A DNA stretch of 64,000 bases from an uncultured bacterium (GCA_937890835.1 CALADF010000043.1:1-64000), one strand, 5' to 3'; positions 17,409-26,988 are shown, counted from the stretch's first letter. The notes: generated from the letters alone by a model not told the origin. Made by a program: numbers and translations.

Positions 17409-19313
17409 CTATACCTCGATGATGTTGACGATGACCATCGGGCGTTGCTTCGTGCGTTCCCAAAGAAGCGAGAGGAGCGAATCGCGCGCGACCTTCCTCA
17501 CGTCCTTCGGGCCGCCGTCTTTCCCCAAAGAGCGGCGCATGGCGTTCAGCACGACCGAGCGCGCCTCGTCGGAAAGATAATAGTCGTCCCCGCCCGTGAT
17601 GCCGTGCATCTCGACCTGGGGTTCTCCGAGTATCTCCTTGCGGTCGAACGAAACGGCGGCGGCGACGCTGGCAAAACCTTGATTACCGAGGGTGTTGCGC
17701 TCGTCGAGGACGTCTTGCGAGGTGTCGCCGACCGACAAGCCGTCCACGTAGACGATGCCGCTCTGAACAGGCTCGCCGATCTCCACGCCTCGAGCGGTGA
17801 GCGAGAGCGTGTCGCCGTTTTCGACGACGTAAACGTTCTCCTCGGGAACGCCGGTGGCGATGGCGAGCCGAGCGTGGGCGCGCAGATGCGTCGCCTCGCC
17901 ATGCACGGGCATGAAAGCACGCGGCTTGACGATGCTCAGAACGATCTTGAGCTCCTCGGCGCTCGCGTGGCCTGAGACATGGACGCGCGCTCGCGATTTG
18001 TCGTACACGTCGGCGCCGATTTTGGCCAGGCTGTTGATGACGCGGGTGACCGCCTTCTCATTTCCCGGAACGGGCGTCGCCGAAATGATGACGGTATCTC
18101 CCCGCTCGATGTCGATGGTGCGGTGCTCGCCGTTGGCGATGCGCGCAAGGGCGGACAAGGGCTCGCCCTGGGATCCCGTGCACATGATGACGACCTTCTC
18201 GGATGGAGTCCCCTTCAGATCGTAGGCATCGATGAGATCGTTGTCGGAGATGTTAAGGTATCCGAGCTTACGCGCGATATCGGTGTTCTGCACCATGGAA
18301 CGGCCCGTGACGACCACCTTTCGGCCGTTCGCGATGGCCGCGTCGCAAATTTGCTGCATGCGGTGGATATGACTCGCGAAGGAGGCGATGATGACCCGGC
18401 CTTTCGCCTGGGAGATGATCTGCGCAAGCGTCTTGCCCACTTCAGCCTCGGAGGGCGTGAACGTTGGGTTCATCGCGTTGGTGGAGTCGCTCATCATAAG
18501 GTCGACTCCGATTTCGCCGAAGCGCGCGAGCGCGCCGAAGTCGGTATGGACGCCGTCGATGGGCGTTTGGTCGAGTTTGAAGTCGCCGGTGTGAAGCACG
18601 TTGCCCGCAGGGCTTTGCAGGAACAGGCCGACGGCGCCGGGAATGGAGTGGTTCACGGCGAAGAAGTCGACGGTCATGCAGCCGAGCTTGATTTGATCTC
18701 CGGGTTTGATCTCGATAAGCTTCGCGTTTTTGATGCGATGCTCCGCGAACTTGCCCTCGATGAGCCCGAGCGTGAGCTTGGTCGCGTAGATGGGCACCGT
18801 GCGATCCAAGTCCTTGAGCAGGTAAGGAAGCGATCCGGTGTGATCCTCGTGGCCGTGGGTGATGACGATGCCCCGCAGTTTATCGGCGTTTTCAAGCACA
18901 TAGGTGTAATCGGGCAAGATGAGGTCGATTCCAGGATGATCATCGTCGGGGAACATCAAGCCAGCGTCGTCGAGGATCATGTCGCCATCGCATTCGAACG
19001 CGGTCATGTTCTTGCCGATGGCGTCAAGTCCTCCAAGGGGAATGATGCGCAGCTCAGAACGAGGGTCTTTGCGCGAGGACGAGAAAGAGCGACGCGCGTC
19101 GGCACGTCTCGTTTCCTTCTTGCCCTGCGCGGACCCATCGCGCGTCAGCTGAGGGCGCTTGCGCTCGACGTTCACATGCTTGTAAGAGCTCGTCTTCTTC
19201 TTCGACCGCTCCTGCCCCTTGTCGGAGGAGGGGCGCTTCTGCCCCGCGCCCGATCGAGCCGCCTGGGGGCTGCGGGATTTGCCCTCGGCTGATTCCTTCT
19301 TGTCTTTCGCCAT
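17409..19313 (-). CDS. rnj: Ribonuclease J
   Basis: A 634-residue RNase J, a metallo-beta-lactamase/beta-CASP nuclease with endo- and 5'-exonuclease activity. About 84 N-terminal residues are very rich in Lys, Arg, Ser and Gln and are absent from most Firmicutes RNase J. The catalytic core follows with HGHEDHTGSLPYLL (near 150), a second metal-binding HTGDF and the C-terminal HVSGHAS of the beta-CASP domain. AGGAAAA precedes the ATG. It lies between dapA and ftsK, an order also seen in Bacillus (dapA-rnjB-...-spoIIIE). The basic extension could bind RNA. Confidence 0.95.
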   Translation of the reverse strand: MAKDKKESAEGKSRSPQAARSGAGQKRPSSDKGQERSKKKTSSYKHVNVERKRPQLTRDGSAQGKKETRRADARRSFSSSRKDPRSELRIIPLGGLDAIGKNMTAFECDGDMILDDAGLMFPDDDHPGIDLILPDYTYVLENADKLRGIVITHGHEDHTGSLPYLLKDLDRTVPIYATKLTLGLIEGKFAEHRIKNAKLIEIKPGDQIKLGCMTVDFFAVNHSIPGAVGLFLQSPAGNVLHTGDFKLDQTPIDGVHTDFGALARFGEIGVDLMMSDSTNAMNPTFTPSEAEVGKTLAQIISQAKGRVIIASFASHIHRMQQICDAAIANGRKVVVTGRSMVQNTDIARKLGYLNISDNDLIDAYDLKGTPSEKVVIMCTGSQGEPLSALARIANGEHRTIDIERGDTVIISATPVPGNEKAVTRVINSLAKIGADVYDKSRARVHVSGHASAEELKIVLSIVKPRAFMPVHGEATHLRAHARLAIATGVPEENVYVVENGDTLSLTARGVEIGEPVQSGIVYVDGLSVGDTSQDVLDERNTLGNQGFASVAAAVSFDRKEILGEPQVEMHGITGGDDYYLSDEARSVVLNAMRRSLGKDGGPKDVRKVARDSLLSLLWERTKQRPMVIVNIIEV

Positions 19314-19391
19314 ATGTTTTCCTATCTACTAAAACGCCGGCTCGCGTCATACGAGCCGGCGACACGTACACAATATGAAGGGTTTCGAGCC

Positions 19392-20288
19392 CTACAGCAC
19401 ACCCACCTCGCGCATTATGCCCGCGAGCTTATCCGACTGCTCTTTCGTGGCGTCGACGAGAGGCAGCCTCACGCCGCCGACGGGAAAGCCGCTGAGCTTA
19501 AGAGCTTCCTTGACGAGAATCGGGTTCGAAGTCTCGAACAGGCCGTTCATCAAAGGCAGAAGCGCTTCGTGAGCAGCAAGCGCACGAATGAAATCGCCCT
19601 CTGCACAGAGTTCGACGATCTCCTTCATACGTTCGGGCGCCACGTTGGCGATAGTGCTGATGACGCCTACACCGCCCGCTTTCATGATCTCATAGGTCGC
19701 GGCATCATCACCCGAATACACGTCAAAACCAGAGGGAGCTTCGTCGATGATGCGTTTGATCTGCTCCATATTACCCGAAGCTTCTTTGACGGCGACGATG
19801 TTCTCGTGGTCGCAAGCCAGGCGAAGCGTGGTCTCGGCGGTCATGTTGATGACGCAGCGTCCGGGAATGTTGTACAGGATAACGGGCAGCTCAACTGCAC
19901 CCGCGATGGTCGAGAAATGACGGTAGAGACCCTCTTGCGGAGGTTTGTTGTAGTACGGGACGACGCACATGAATCCATCGACGCCGGTTTTCTCTGCGTC
20001 CCGGGCGAAGCTGACGGTATCGGCAGTGCAGTTATCGCCGACGTTGGCGATAACGGGAATCCTGCCCGCGACGGCTTCAACCACCGCGCGGAAAAGCTCC
20101 ATCTTCTGAGGATAGAAAACCGTGGGGCTCTCCCCCGTGGTTCCGTTGATGATCAGAGAATCGCTTCCGCCTGCAACAAGACGGTCGGCGAGCTTCTGCG
20201 CGCGGTCGAGATCCAGCTCGAGAGCCTCATCGAAGGGGGTGACCATCGCGGGAATCATGCGACCAAAGCGAGGTGTGTTATGCGACAT
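19392..20288 (-). CDS. dapA: DapA, 4-hydroxy-tetrahydrodipicolinate synthase
   Basis: A 298-residue DapA that condenses pyruvate with aspartate semialdehyde in the lysine/diaminopimelate pathway. Seen are the N-terminal MIPAMVTPF, GTTGESPT and the YNIPGR motif, with the Schiff-base lysine in IVAVKEASGN. The ATG at 20288 has GAGGAG upstream. DapB, the next enzyme, is encoded immediately upstream. A CATAAT -10-like hexamer (minus strand, 20366-20371) with TTCGGG 16 bp before it could give dapA its own promoter. Confidence 0.96.
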   Translation of the reverse strand: MSHNTPRFGRMIPAMVTPFDEALELDLDRAQKLADRLVAGGSDSLIINGTTGESPTVFYPQKMELFRAVVEAVAGRIPVIANVGDNCTADTVSFARDAEKTGVDGFMCVVPYYNKPPQEGLYRHFSTIAGAVELPVILYNIPGRCVINMTAETTLRLACDHENIVAVKEASGNMEQIKRIIDEAPSGFDVYSGDDAATYEIMKAGGVGVISTIANVAPERMKEIVELCAEGDFIRALAAHEALLPLMNGLFETSNPILVKEALKLSGFPVGGVRLPLVDATKEQSDKLAGIMREVGVL

Positions 20289-20396
20289 AGTAATCTCCTC
20301 ACGAAAACGGAATGTTCTCACTGTGCGAAAGCGAATCGTGCGCTGCGCTGATCTTATGCGGAAGTATTATGGCACGACCCGTAACGGCCCGAAGCG

Positions 20397-21167
20397 CTAT
20401 CCGAGGAAGTTCTCCAAACCGACAATCAAGCCCTCGCGCTCGCCTACGCTTCTGATGCCGAGAAGAACGCCGGGCATATAGGAAGCGCGATCCCAGGAGT
20501 CGTGGCGAATCGAAAGCGTTTGACCCATCGAGCCGAACACGACCTCCTGGCTGGCGACATACCCCATGGATCTGATGGAATGAACGGGGACGCCGTCGAT
20601 GAGCGCGCCGCGCGCGCCCTGCGCTCCCTCGATTTCCGTTTCCGCTCCAGGAGCGGTGCTTGCGCGACCGCCGCGCGCCTCCGAGATAATTTGAGCCGTT
20701 CGAACCGCCGTTCCCGACGGAGCGTCTTTTTTGTTGCAATGATGGAATTCGAGAACCTCGGCCTCGGGGAAATACGGTGCCGCAGCTTTAGCGAACTCCA
20801 TCATGAGCACCGCACCCGTCGTGAAGTTCGGCGCGTAGAACAAGCACGTGCCCTCAGGTGCGAGAGACGCGAGCTCCCCAAGCCTTTCGTTAGACAAGCC
20901 CGTAGTTCCGACGACGCAATCAACGTTATGCGGCAGGGCTACTGCCAGATTATCCGCAACGACGTCGGGCTGCGTGAAGTCGACGAGCACATCGAAATCG
21001 CAGTGCTCGATCGCGTCGGACACGGAGGTGAAAACCGGAAAGCCCGTCCCCTCCTTTCCGAAAGGATCGATGCCGCAAGCTATTTCCATATCGGAAGCGG
21101 CGCCGACCGCCTCCACGACCGACGAGCCCATGCGCCCCGCGCAGCCCGAAACAGCGACTTTTATCAT
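20397..21167 (-). CDS. dapB: DapB, 4-hydroxy-tetrahydrodipicolinate reductase
   Basis: A 256-residue DapB, the NAD(P)H-dependent second step of diaminopimelate synthesis. It has the Rossmann GCAGRMGSSV at the N-terminus, VGTTGLS, the conserved E-F-H-H-x-x-K-x-D-A-P-S-G-T-A catalytic stretch and an intact C-terminus. The ATG at 21167 has GAGGTG 6 nt upstream. An in-frame GTG at 21185 would overlap that site. The 177 bp upstream separate it from pnp and probably contain its promoter. Confidence 0.96.
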   Translation of the reverse strand: MIKVAVSGCAGRMGSSVVEAVGAASDMEIACGIDPFGKEGTGFPVFTSVSDAIEHCDFDVLVDFTQPDVVADNLAVALPHNVDCVVGTTGLSNERLGELASLAPEGTCLFYAPNFTTGAVLMMEFAKAAAPYFPEAEVLEFHHCNKKDAPSGTAVRTAQIISEARGGRASTAPGAETEIEGAQGARGALIDGVPVHSIRSMGYVASQEVVFGSMGQTLSIRHDSWDRASYMPGVLLGIRSVGEREGLIVGLENFLG

Positions 21168-21344
21168 CGAATCACCTCGTAACACTCACTTTACTCAATA
21201 TGAAGGATTGAAATGGAAGCAGCGTCGGGCGGCTCTTGCGACAAGCTGCTCGACCGCTCGAACGCTTACGTGCAAGATAAACCACCTCGACGCTGCTATA
21301 GGGCTCGTTTCGACTTGCCGCCCGTGAGCGGAAGCCGCGACGGG

Positions 21345-23588
21345 TTAGTTGGACTCGTGACGACGACGGGGCGTGCGGCTCCCCTGGCCGGGACGCGGAC
21401 GATCGCTGCGCGGTGCGCGCTCACGTCGGTCATGCCCGCGACCCTCGTGGCCCGCACCTTCGCCGCGCGGAGCACCGCAGCCGGCCGGAGCATCCGGCTT
21501 ATCGAGGCGATCGAGCGAAATCTTGCCCGTCTTCGCATCGACTTCGAGAACCTCGACCTTCACCGTGTCGCCGAGGTTCAAGACGTCTTCGACCTTCGCC
21601 ACACGGCCGTTGGCCACGCGGGAGATGTGAAGCAGACCGTCTTTGCCGGGCGTAAGCTTCACGAACGCACCGAAGTCCTTGATGCCGACGACCTCTCCTT
21701 CGTAGACCTCTCCGACCTCGGGCTCCTTGACGATGCCGAGGATCATGGCCTTGGCGGCCTCCATGGAGCTGCCGTCGGTCGCGCCGACATGGATGGTGCC
21801 GTCCTCCTGAATGTCGATGGACGCGCCCGTCTCCTCCTGGATGCCGCGAACGACCTTGCCGCCGCTGCCGATGACGTCGCGGATCTTGTCGACCGGAATG
21901 TGGATGGTCTCGATGCGAGGCGCCGTCTCGCGCATTTCGTTACGCGGAGCGGGAATCTCGGCGAGCATGGCGTCGAGAATGAAGGCACGACCCTCGCGAG
22001 CTTGCTTGAGCGCGCGAGCGAGGATATCGACTGAAAGGCCCTTGGCTTTGTTGTCCATTTGAAGCGCCGTGATACCGTTCTCGGTACCGCAGACCTTGAA
22101 GTCCATGTCGCCGAGGAAGTCCTCGATGCCCTGGATGTCGGTCAAGATGACGACGTCGTCGCCCTCCTTGATAAGGCCCATGGCCACGCCCGAGACAGGC
22201 GCCTTGATGGGGACGCCCGCATCCATGAGCGCCAGAGTGGAGCCGCAGGTGGACGCCATGGAGGAGGATCCGTTCGACTCGAGGACCTCGGACACGACGC
22301 GAATCGCGTAGGGGAACTCATCCTCGGTGGGGAGCACGGGCAAAAGCGCGCGCTCAGCGAGGGCGCCGTGACCGATCTCACGACGCTTCGGTGCGCCCAT
22401 GCGGCCCGTCTCGCCGGTGCAGTAAGGCGGGAAGTTGTACTGGTGCATATAGCGCTTGCCCTCGGCGGGATCGATAGTGTCGAGACGCTGCCACTCGTTG
22501 AGCATGCCGAGCGTGCACACGCTCATGACCTGCGTCTGACCACGCTGGAACAAGCCGCAGCCGTGAACGCGCGGCAGGTAGCCGGGAACGATGTGCAGAG
22601 GACGGATCTCCTCCGGAGCACGTCCGTCGGCACGCTCGCCGGTCTCGATGATCATCTTGCGCATAGCGCGCTTCTCAAGAGCTTTGAGTGCGGCTGCGAT
22701 GTCGCTGCCCCAAGCGGCGCGCTCCTCGTCGCTGAACTCGTTTTCCTTGACCTGAGCCTTGAGCTCTTCAACCTTGCCCATGCGGGAGAGCTTGTCGGCG
22801 TCCTTAAGGGCGGCGGCCATCTGCTCGAAATACGGGTCGACGCGCTCGGCGATGCAGGGATCGGCCGCATGGATGGTGTAGTCCATGGGGGTCGGGGCGA
22901 CCTTGTCGAGGAACGACTGCTGCATCTTGCAGAACTCGGCGATCGCCTCTTGGCCGAAGCTCATCGCGTCGAGCATGTCCTCCTCGGAGATCTCATGCGC
23001 CCCTGCCTCGACCATGGAGATGTAATCGGCGGTGCCGGCGATGGTCAGCTCAAGATCGCTCTTCTCCTGCTCCGCGTAGGTGGGGTTGACGACGAAGACG
23101 CGCTCGCCCGTCTCCTCGTCGAGGATGCGACCGATGCGAACGCAAGCAGCCGGGCCGTCGAAAGGCGCGCCGCCTACGAGCAGAGCAGCGGAAGCGCCCG
23201 CAACGCAGATGGTGTCGGGCGGGTTCTCGCCATCGCAGACGAACGTGGTGGCGACCACGTGAACCTCGTTTTTATAACCGTCCGGGAAACCCGGGCGAAT
23301 GGGCCGGTCGATCATGCGCGCCGTGAGCGTGCCCTTGTCGGAAGGCTTCGCCTCGCGCTTGAGATAGCCGCCGGGAATACGTCCCACCGAGTACATCTTC
23401 TCCATGAAGTCGACCGTCAGCGGGAAGAAGTCATAATCCTTCTCCTGCTTCGACACCACGGCAGTTACCAAAACAGTGGTATCGCCGCAGGTCACGAGCA
23501 CGGAGCCCGTCGCCTGCTTGGCAAGCTCGCCCGTCTCGATGCGGTAACGCTTGCCGTAAAGCTCAAAGGATTCGACGATTTTCGTCAT
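21345..23588 (-). CDS. pnp: Polynucleotide phosphorylase
   Basis: A 747-residue PNPase, the phosphorolytic 3'-5' exoribonuclease. Two RNase PH domains flank an alpha-helical domain, followed by KH (HIPVDKIRDVIGSGGK) and S1 (VGEVYEGEVVGIKDFGAFV) domains. The last ~35 residues are rich in Gly, Arg and His, an RNA-binding-type tail. The ribosome site is weak (AGAAAG). It follows rpsO on the same strand with a hairpin in between, the conserved rpsO-pnp arrangement. Confidence 0.97.
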   Translation of the reverse strand: MTKIVESFELYGKRYRIETGELAKQATGSVLVTCGDTTVLVTAVVSKQEKDYDFFPLTVDFMEKMYSVGRIPGGYLKREAKPSDKGTLTARMIDRPIRPGFPDGYKNEVHVVATTFVCDGENPPDTICVAGASAALLVGGAPFDGPAACVRIGRILDEETGERVFVVNPTYAEQEKSDLELTIAGTADYISMVEAGAHEISEEDMLDAMSFGQEAIAEFCKMQQSFLDKVAPTPMDYTIHAADPCIAERVDPYFEQMAAALKDADKLSRMGKVEELKAQVKENEFSDEERAAWGSDIAAALKALEKRAMRKMIIETGERADGRAPEEIRPLHIVPGYLPRVHGCGLFQRGQTQVMSVCTLGMLNEWQRLDTIDPAEGKRYMHQYNFPPYCTGETGRMGAPKRREIGHGALAERALLPVLPTEDEFPYAIRVVSEVLESNGSSSMASTCGSTLALMDAGVPIKAPVSGVAMGLIKEGDDVVILTDIQGIEDFLGDMDFKVCGTENGITALQMDNKAKGLSVDILARALKQAREGRAFILDAMLAEIPAPRNEMRETAPRIETIHIPVDKIRDVIGSGGKVVRGIQEETGASIDIQEDGTIHVGATDGSSMEAAKAMILGIVKEPEVGEVYEGEVVGIKDFGAFVKLTPGKDGLLHISRVANGRVAKVEDVLNLGDTVKVEVLEVDAKTGKISLDRLDKPDAPAGCGAPRGEGAGHEGRGHDRRERAPRSDRPRPGQGSRTPRRRHESN

Positions 23589-23714
23589 GTCGTTCTTTCT
23601 TTCTCTTCACCTCGCCGCCTCATTGCTGGCGAGCTTCTTCGAGGAGGCTACTTATTGTTCGCCTCGCCTCGCGAGCAGGAGCGCCCGATGCGCACCCGAC
23701 CGCTTCAACAAACG

Positions 23715-23741
23715 CAAGGCCCGCATGAGCTGCGGGCCTTG
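23715..23741 (-). terminator. Terminator/processing hairpin between rpsO and pnp
   Basis: A perfect 11-bp stem (arms 23715-23725 and 23731-23741, 5-nt loop) starts 9 bp after the rpsO stop. On the minus strand it is followed by CGTTTGTTG, a weak T-tract. It may partly terminate rpsO or be the intercistronic hairpin cleaved in other rpsO-pnp operons. Confidence 0.65.
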
Positions 23742-23750
23742 GAGCTGATG

Positions 23751-24038
23751 CTAGATGTTGTCTCGAATGCCCAGCTTCTTGATGAGGGCGCGGTACTCCT
23801 CGATGTCGCGAGCCTTGATGTACTTAAGGAGGCCACGACGCTTACCGATGAGCATCATCAGACCACGACGGGTGTGATTGTCCTTCTTGTGCACCTTGAG
23901 GTGCTCGGTGAGGTTGCGGATGCGCTCCGTGAGGATTGCAACCTGGACCTCGGCGCTGCCCGAGTCGTGCTCGTTCTTGCCGAACTCCGCGACGAGCTCT
24001 GCCGTGCGCTCTTTGCTGATGCTGTCCTTGTTTGCCAT
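23751..24038 (-). CDS. rpsO: 30S ribosomal protein S15
   Basis: A 95-residue S15, a few residues longer than usual at the N-terminus (MANKDSISKERTAELV). The core is recognisable from GSAEVQVAILTERI, HKKDNHTRRGL and IGKRRGLLKYI. It binds 16S rRNA in the platform. AAAGG precedes the ATG at 24038. A leader inverted repeat (CGGAYGC/GCGTCCG type) lies just upstream, where S15 autoregulatory structures occur in other bacteria, but I cannot show that here. Confidence 0.96.
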   Translation of the reverse strand: MANKDSISKERTAELVAEFGKNEHDSGSAEVQVAILTERIRNLTEHLKVHKKDNHTRRGLMMLIGKRRGLLKYIKARDIEEYRALIKKLGIRDNI

Positions 24039-24140
24039 TTGTAACACCTTTCGCATCTCGCGGACGCCTCGCATCCGCGTGTCTCGTGAGAGACCGTTGT
24101 CCGTTGGCTCTGAGCGGGCAAGTATGGCCCATGCCGGCTA

Positions 24141-24169
24141 AGAGCAAATAAGCTGCTTTAAGGCAGCTT
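24141..24169 (-). terminator. Probable terminator after recO
   Basis: On the minus strand AAGCTGC-CTTAAA-GCAGCTT (24150-24169) is followed by ATTTGCTCTT. The 7-bp stem is of moderate GC and the T-tract is interrupted. It lies 73 bp after the recO stop and before rpsO, a sensible place for the end of the upstream operon. Confidence 0.5.
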
Positions 24170-24242
24170 GCTCAGTATAGGGAAGCCGGCAAAGCGATTC
24201 AAGCGCAAAAGCGCACGTCAACACAGGTTATGCACAAGACGA

Positions 24243-25052
24243 TCAGCTCGAAGGGACAAGCGGGCCCCGATCCCGCTCCGCCCCTTCGAGATCGAGGCCC
24301 GCCGTAAGGAAGAAGCGCAGCGCCTTCAAACGGGTTCCGATATGGACTGCAACGAGCGCGTCGACGACGTGCAGCACGTCGACGGAGACGCGCAGGGGGA
24401 TCTCCATGTCTTCTATTTCGACGAAACGGGAGGTGAGCAGATCATGCGCGCACGAAAGCGTCGCCCAGGCGACGCCGGTAGTCTGCACGTGCCGTGCGCA
24501 CGAGGGACAGAACACCCCTCCCTCGGAGGATGAGAACCTCCCCGCGCCGCTCTCGAAACCTACGAACGACCCGCATCCGACGCAACGGTTGAAGCTCGGT
24601 CTGAACCCGATGAACGCGATCGTCTTCAGCAAATGCCCTGCGACGACGGGGGCGATGTCGCCGGCGCGCACGCGCTCAAGAGAGGAAAGCGCTGCGCGGG
24701 TCATGGCGAATACCTTCTCGACCGCTAATTCTTCTTGCGCCGTCTTCTCGAGCAGCTCGCACATGCACGCTGCGGCGGAAGCACGTTCGAGGTCGTCGCG
24801 CAGCGAGGCGTGCGCGTCAACGAGGCGGACCTCCTTGACGACGTCAAGGCTCCTTCCCTGAGCGCAAAGCATATCGACCTCACCGTAAAGCTCGAGCCTG
24901 CTCGAAAAGACGTTCGAGGGCTTTCGGGCCCCCTTCGCCACAACGCGCTTACCGCTTCCGTCTTCGGCGAGCAGCGAGACGATGAGGTCGCTTTCCCCGA
25001 GCTTCGTCTTGCGAAGCACGAGCGCGCGCGTCGTATAGGTCGGCGAAGCCAC
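24243..25052 (-). CDS. recO: RecO, DNA repair protein
   Basis: A 269-residue RecO that loads RecA on SSB-coated DNA. The N-terminal OB-fold domain begins TYTTRALVLRKTKLGESDLIV. The C-terminal part has a four-cysteine zinc site, CVGC near residue 157 and CPSC about 22 residues later. The GTG start at 25052 lies 4 nt after the stop of the upstream PASTA gene with no separate ribosome site, so translation is probably coupled. Era and RecO genes are neighbours in many bacteria. Confidence 0.93.
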   Translation of the reverse strand: MASPTYTTRALVLRKTKLGESDLIVSLLAEDGSGKRVVAKGARKPSNVFSSRLELYGEVDMLCAQGRSLDVVKEVRLVDAHASLRDDLERASAAACMCELLEKTAQEELAVEKVFAMTRAALSSLERVRAGDIAPVVAGHLLKTIAFIGFRPSFNRCVGCGSFVGFESGAGRFSSSEGGVFCPSCARHVQTTGVAWATLSCAHDLLTSRFVEIEDMEIPLRVSVDVLHVVDALVAVHIGTRLKALRFFLTAGLDLEGAERDRGPLVPSS

Positions 25053-25056
25053 GCGG

Positions 25057-26988
25057 CTACGCGCCCTGCTTCATCACGGGATTCGTCGACGCGATGCTGT
25101 TATCGTCGTTCCAGGTGATTGATCCGTTGATGGTCTCGTAATTCCCGTAACGCGTCTCGGACCCCAGCCCGAACATCCACGTATGCGTCTCGAACGGGCG
25201 AGCCACGATGGAGAAGGCGCACGTGTTGTTGCCGCTGTATGAAACGGAGGTCACCTCGCTGACCTGGTAAGACAGACCGTTGATCGTGACTGTGCCCGCG
25301 TCGGTGAAAAACGCCTTGGTGAGACTGACGAGTTCGGCTGACCTGTTGTGGGCGACGCTGATGGTCACGGTCTCGCCCGAGTTGAGCTTAGTGCCCGAAG
25401 CGGGATCAACCGACACCACCGTGCCCTCGGGAACGTCTTCGGTGTCGAAGCGAACCGATTTGACGACGTAACCTTCCTCTTCAAGCAGCGCGATCGCCTC
25501 GGCGCTGGCCTTGTTCACCACGTCCGGCACGGTGAAGGCCTGTGCAACCTGAACCTTCACATGCTCGCTTGCCTTCAGTCGCGTGCCGGGATCGGGGGAA
25601 ACCGATAGAACCGTCCCCTCGGGATCGTTGGACTTGACCAGCTCGTACTCAACATTGACGAGGCCTTCGGCTTCAAATGCTTTTCTCGCCTCGAGCTCGG
25701 TTGAGCCGAGGATATCGGGGACGACGCGTGCAACTGAAACGTTGATGACGACCGCCGACCCCTCCTGGGCGCGACCGCCCGCTCCGGGATCGCTCGACAG
25801 CACGATGCCCTCGACGCCGTCGGACTTCTCCTCGACGACTTCGACGCTGAACCCCTTCTCCTCAAGCACGGACGTAGCGTCCGCCTGGGAAAGACCCTCG
25901 ACGCCGGGGACTATCTTGCCGCCCCACAGCTCCATCTGATACGTTGCAGCAGCCGCAATCGCGCAGACGAGAAGCACCGCGATCGCGATACCGACGTACA
26001 CGAGCTTTCGCTTGCCCGCAAATGGCGACTTGGTCTTTTGACTCGATTCGAGATCAGCTCCTTCAGCTGACGTCACGGTCGTCGTAGGTTCGCCCTTCGT
26101 TGAATCGGGTTCGCCGCTCCGCTCTCCGGAGGCGGCCGGCATGAGAGGAGTCGCCCCCTGCTTCTGCAGCTCGCGTTCACGCTTCGCCATTTCCTGCTCG
26201 AGTTTGCGCTGCGCCCTCTTCTGTCGACGCGTCTCCTTCTTGTCAGGCTGTGCGATATACGACTGAGACTGAGGGCGCACGTCGCCTCCAACAACCGGCA
26301 GCTCCATAGTGTCGCCGACGCGGCCCGTGTACGACGGGGGTACGTAGCTGGAATCGACGAGTCGCTCCAATCCGCTCAAGTCGGCGGTGACGGCAGCCGA
26401 CGAGCCCGCCCGCGCCGTCGCAGGATCCTTCGCGCCGAACATAGCTCGAGCTTCAGCAGCGACGGACGTACCGTCCTCCTCGGGGTTTTGCGTGGAGGCG
26501 TTCGCGGAAGAAGCGTCGTCTCGCGACGATGCGTTACAGGCGCAGGCCCCATCCGATTCCGCGCGGGAAACGCCCTCGTCGACACGGCGCTCGTCTGCCG
26601 CAGCGCGAGCCGATACCGTTGCAAGAGGCAGGACTTCCGGAACCTCGATGATAGGCGGGACGGTGTCGGCCAGCGATCGCACCTCGACAAGGGCTTCCCG
26701 AATCATCTCGTCGGGGCTCTCGTGGCCCGTCATGCGCGAAGACCCAATCGCAGCCTCGAAAGCCTCCTCATCCGCGACGGAAGAGTCGACGTCAACCGAG
26801 GAAGCTTCCTCCCGGGTTTCGCCCTCTTCCTGCAGCGGGGCACTGCTCGCATCGGAGGCAGGACGCGTATCGTCGACAGAAGCGGCCCCGGCCTCCATCA
26901 TCTCCTCGCGGGATGTCAGGGAGGAGCCGCATTCGTTGCAGAACTTGGCGCCATCCCGATTGTCGGTTGCGCATTTTGGGCAAATCAT
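25057..26988 (-). CDS. Zinc-ribbon, single-pass membrane protein with three PASTA domains
   Basis: A 643-residue protein. An N-terminal zinc ribbon has four cysteines at 3, 6, 17 and 20. A long acidic, low-complexity cytoplasmic region (~25-240) and a Lys/Arg/Gln coiled stretch (~265-285) follow. One membrane helix (~330-352) leads to three consecutive PASTA domains (~360-555), recognised from the repeated V-P-D/G-V ... G-T-V-L/V-S-x-D/P-P-x-x-G pattern, and a ~85-residue C-terminal domain I cannot assign. PASTA domains bind peptidoglycan stem peptides, so the outer part probably senses or binds the wall. No kinase domain is present. It sits between era and recO. The start follows GAGGAG. Confidence 0.85.
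   Translation of the reverse strand: MICPKCATDNRDGAKFCNECGSSLTSREEMMEAGAASVDDTRPASDASSAPLQEEGETREEASSVDVDSSVADEEAFEAAIGSSRMTGHESPDEMIREALVEVRSLADTVPPIIEVPEVLPLATVSARAAADERRVDEGVSRAESDGACACNASSRDDASSANASTQNPEEDGTSVAAEARAMFGAKDPATARAGSSAAVTADLSGLERLVDSSYVPPSYTGRVGDTMELPVVGGDVRPQSQSYIAQPDKKETRRQKRAQRKLEQEMAKRERELQKQGATPLMPAASGERSGEPDSTKGEPTTTVTSAEGADLESSQKTKSPFAGKRKLVYVGIAIAVLLVCAIAAAATYQMELWGGKIVPGVEGLSQADATSVLEEKGFSVEVVEEKSDGVEGIVLSSDPGAGGRAQEGSAVVINVSVARVVPDILGSTELEARKAFEAEGLVNVEYELVKSNDPEGTVLSVSPDPGTRLKASEHVKVQVAQAFTVPDVVNKASAEAIALLEEEGYVVKSVRFDTEDVPEGTVVSVDPASGTKLNSGETVTISVAHNRSAELVSLTKAFFTDAGTVTINGLSYQVSEVTSVSYSGNNTCAFSIVARPFETHTWMFGLGSETRYGNYETINGSITWNDDNSIASTNPVMKQGA

Noticed and set aside
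22059..24044. 661-codon plus-strand frame antisense to pnp and rpsO
   Set aside because: Long antisense frames are common in GC-rich genes. Both minus-strand genes are unambiguous.
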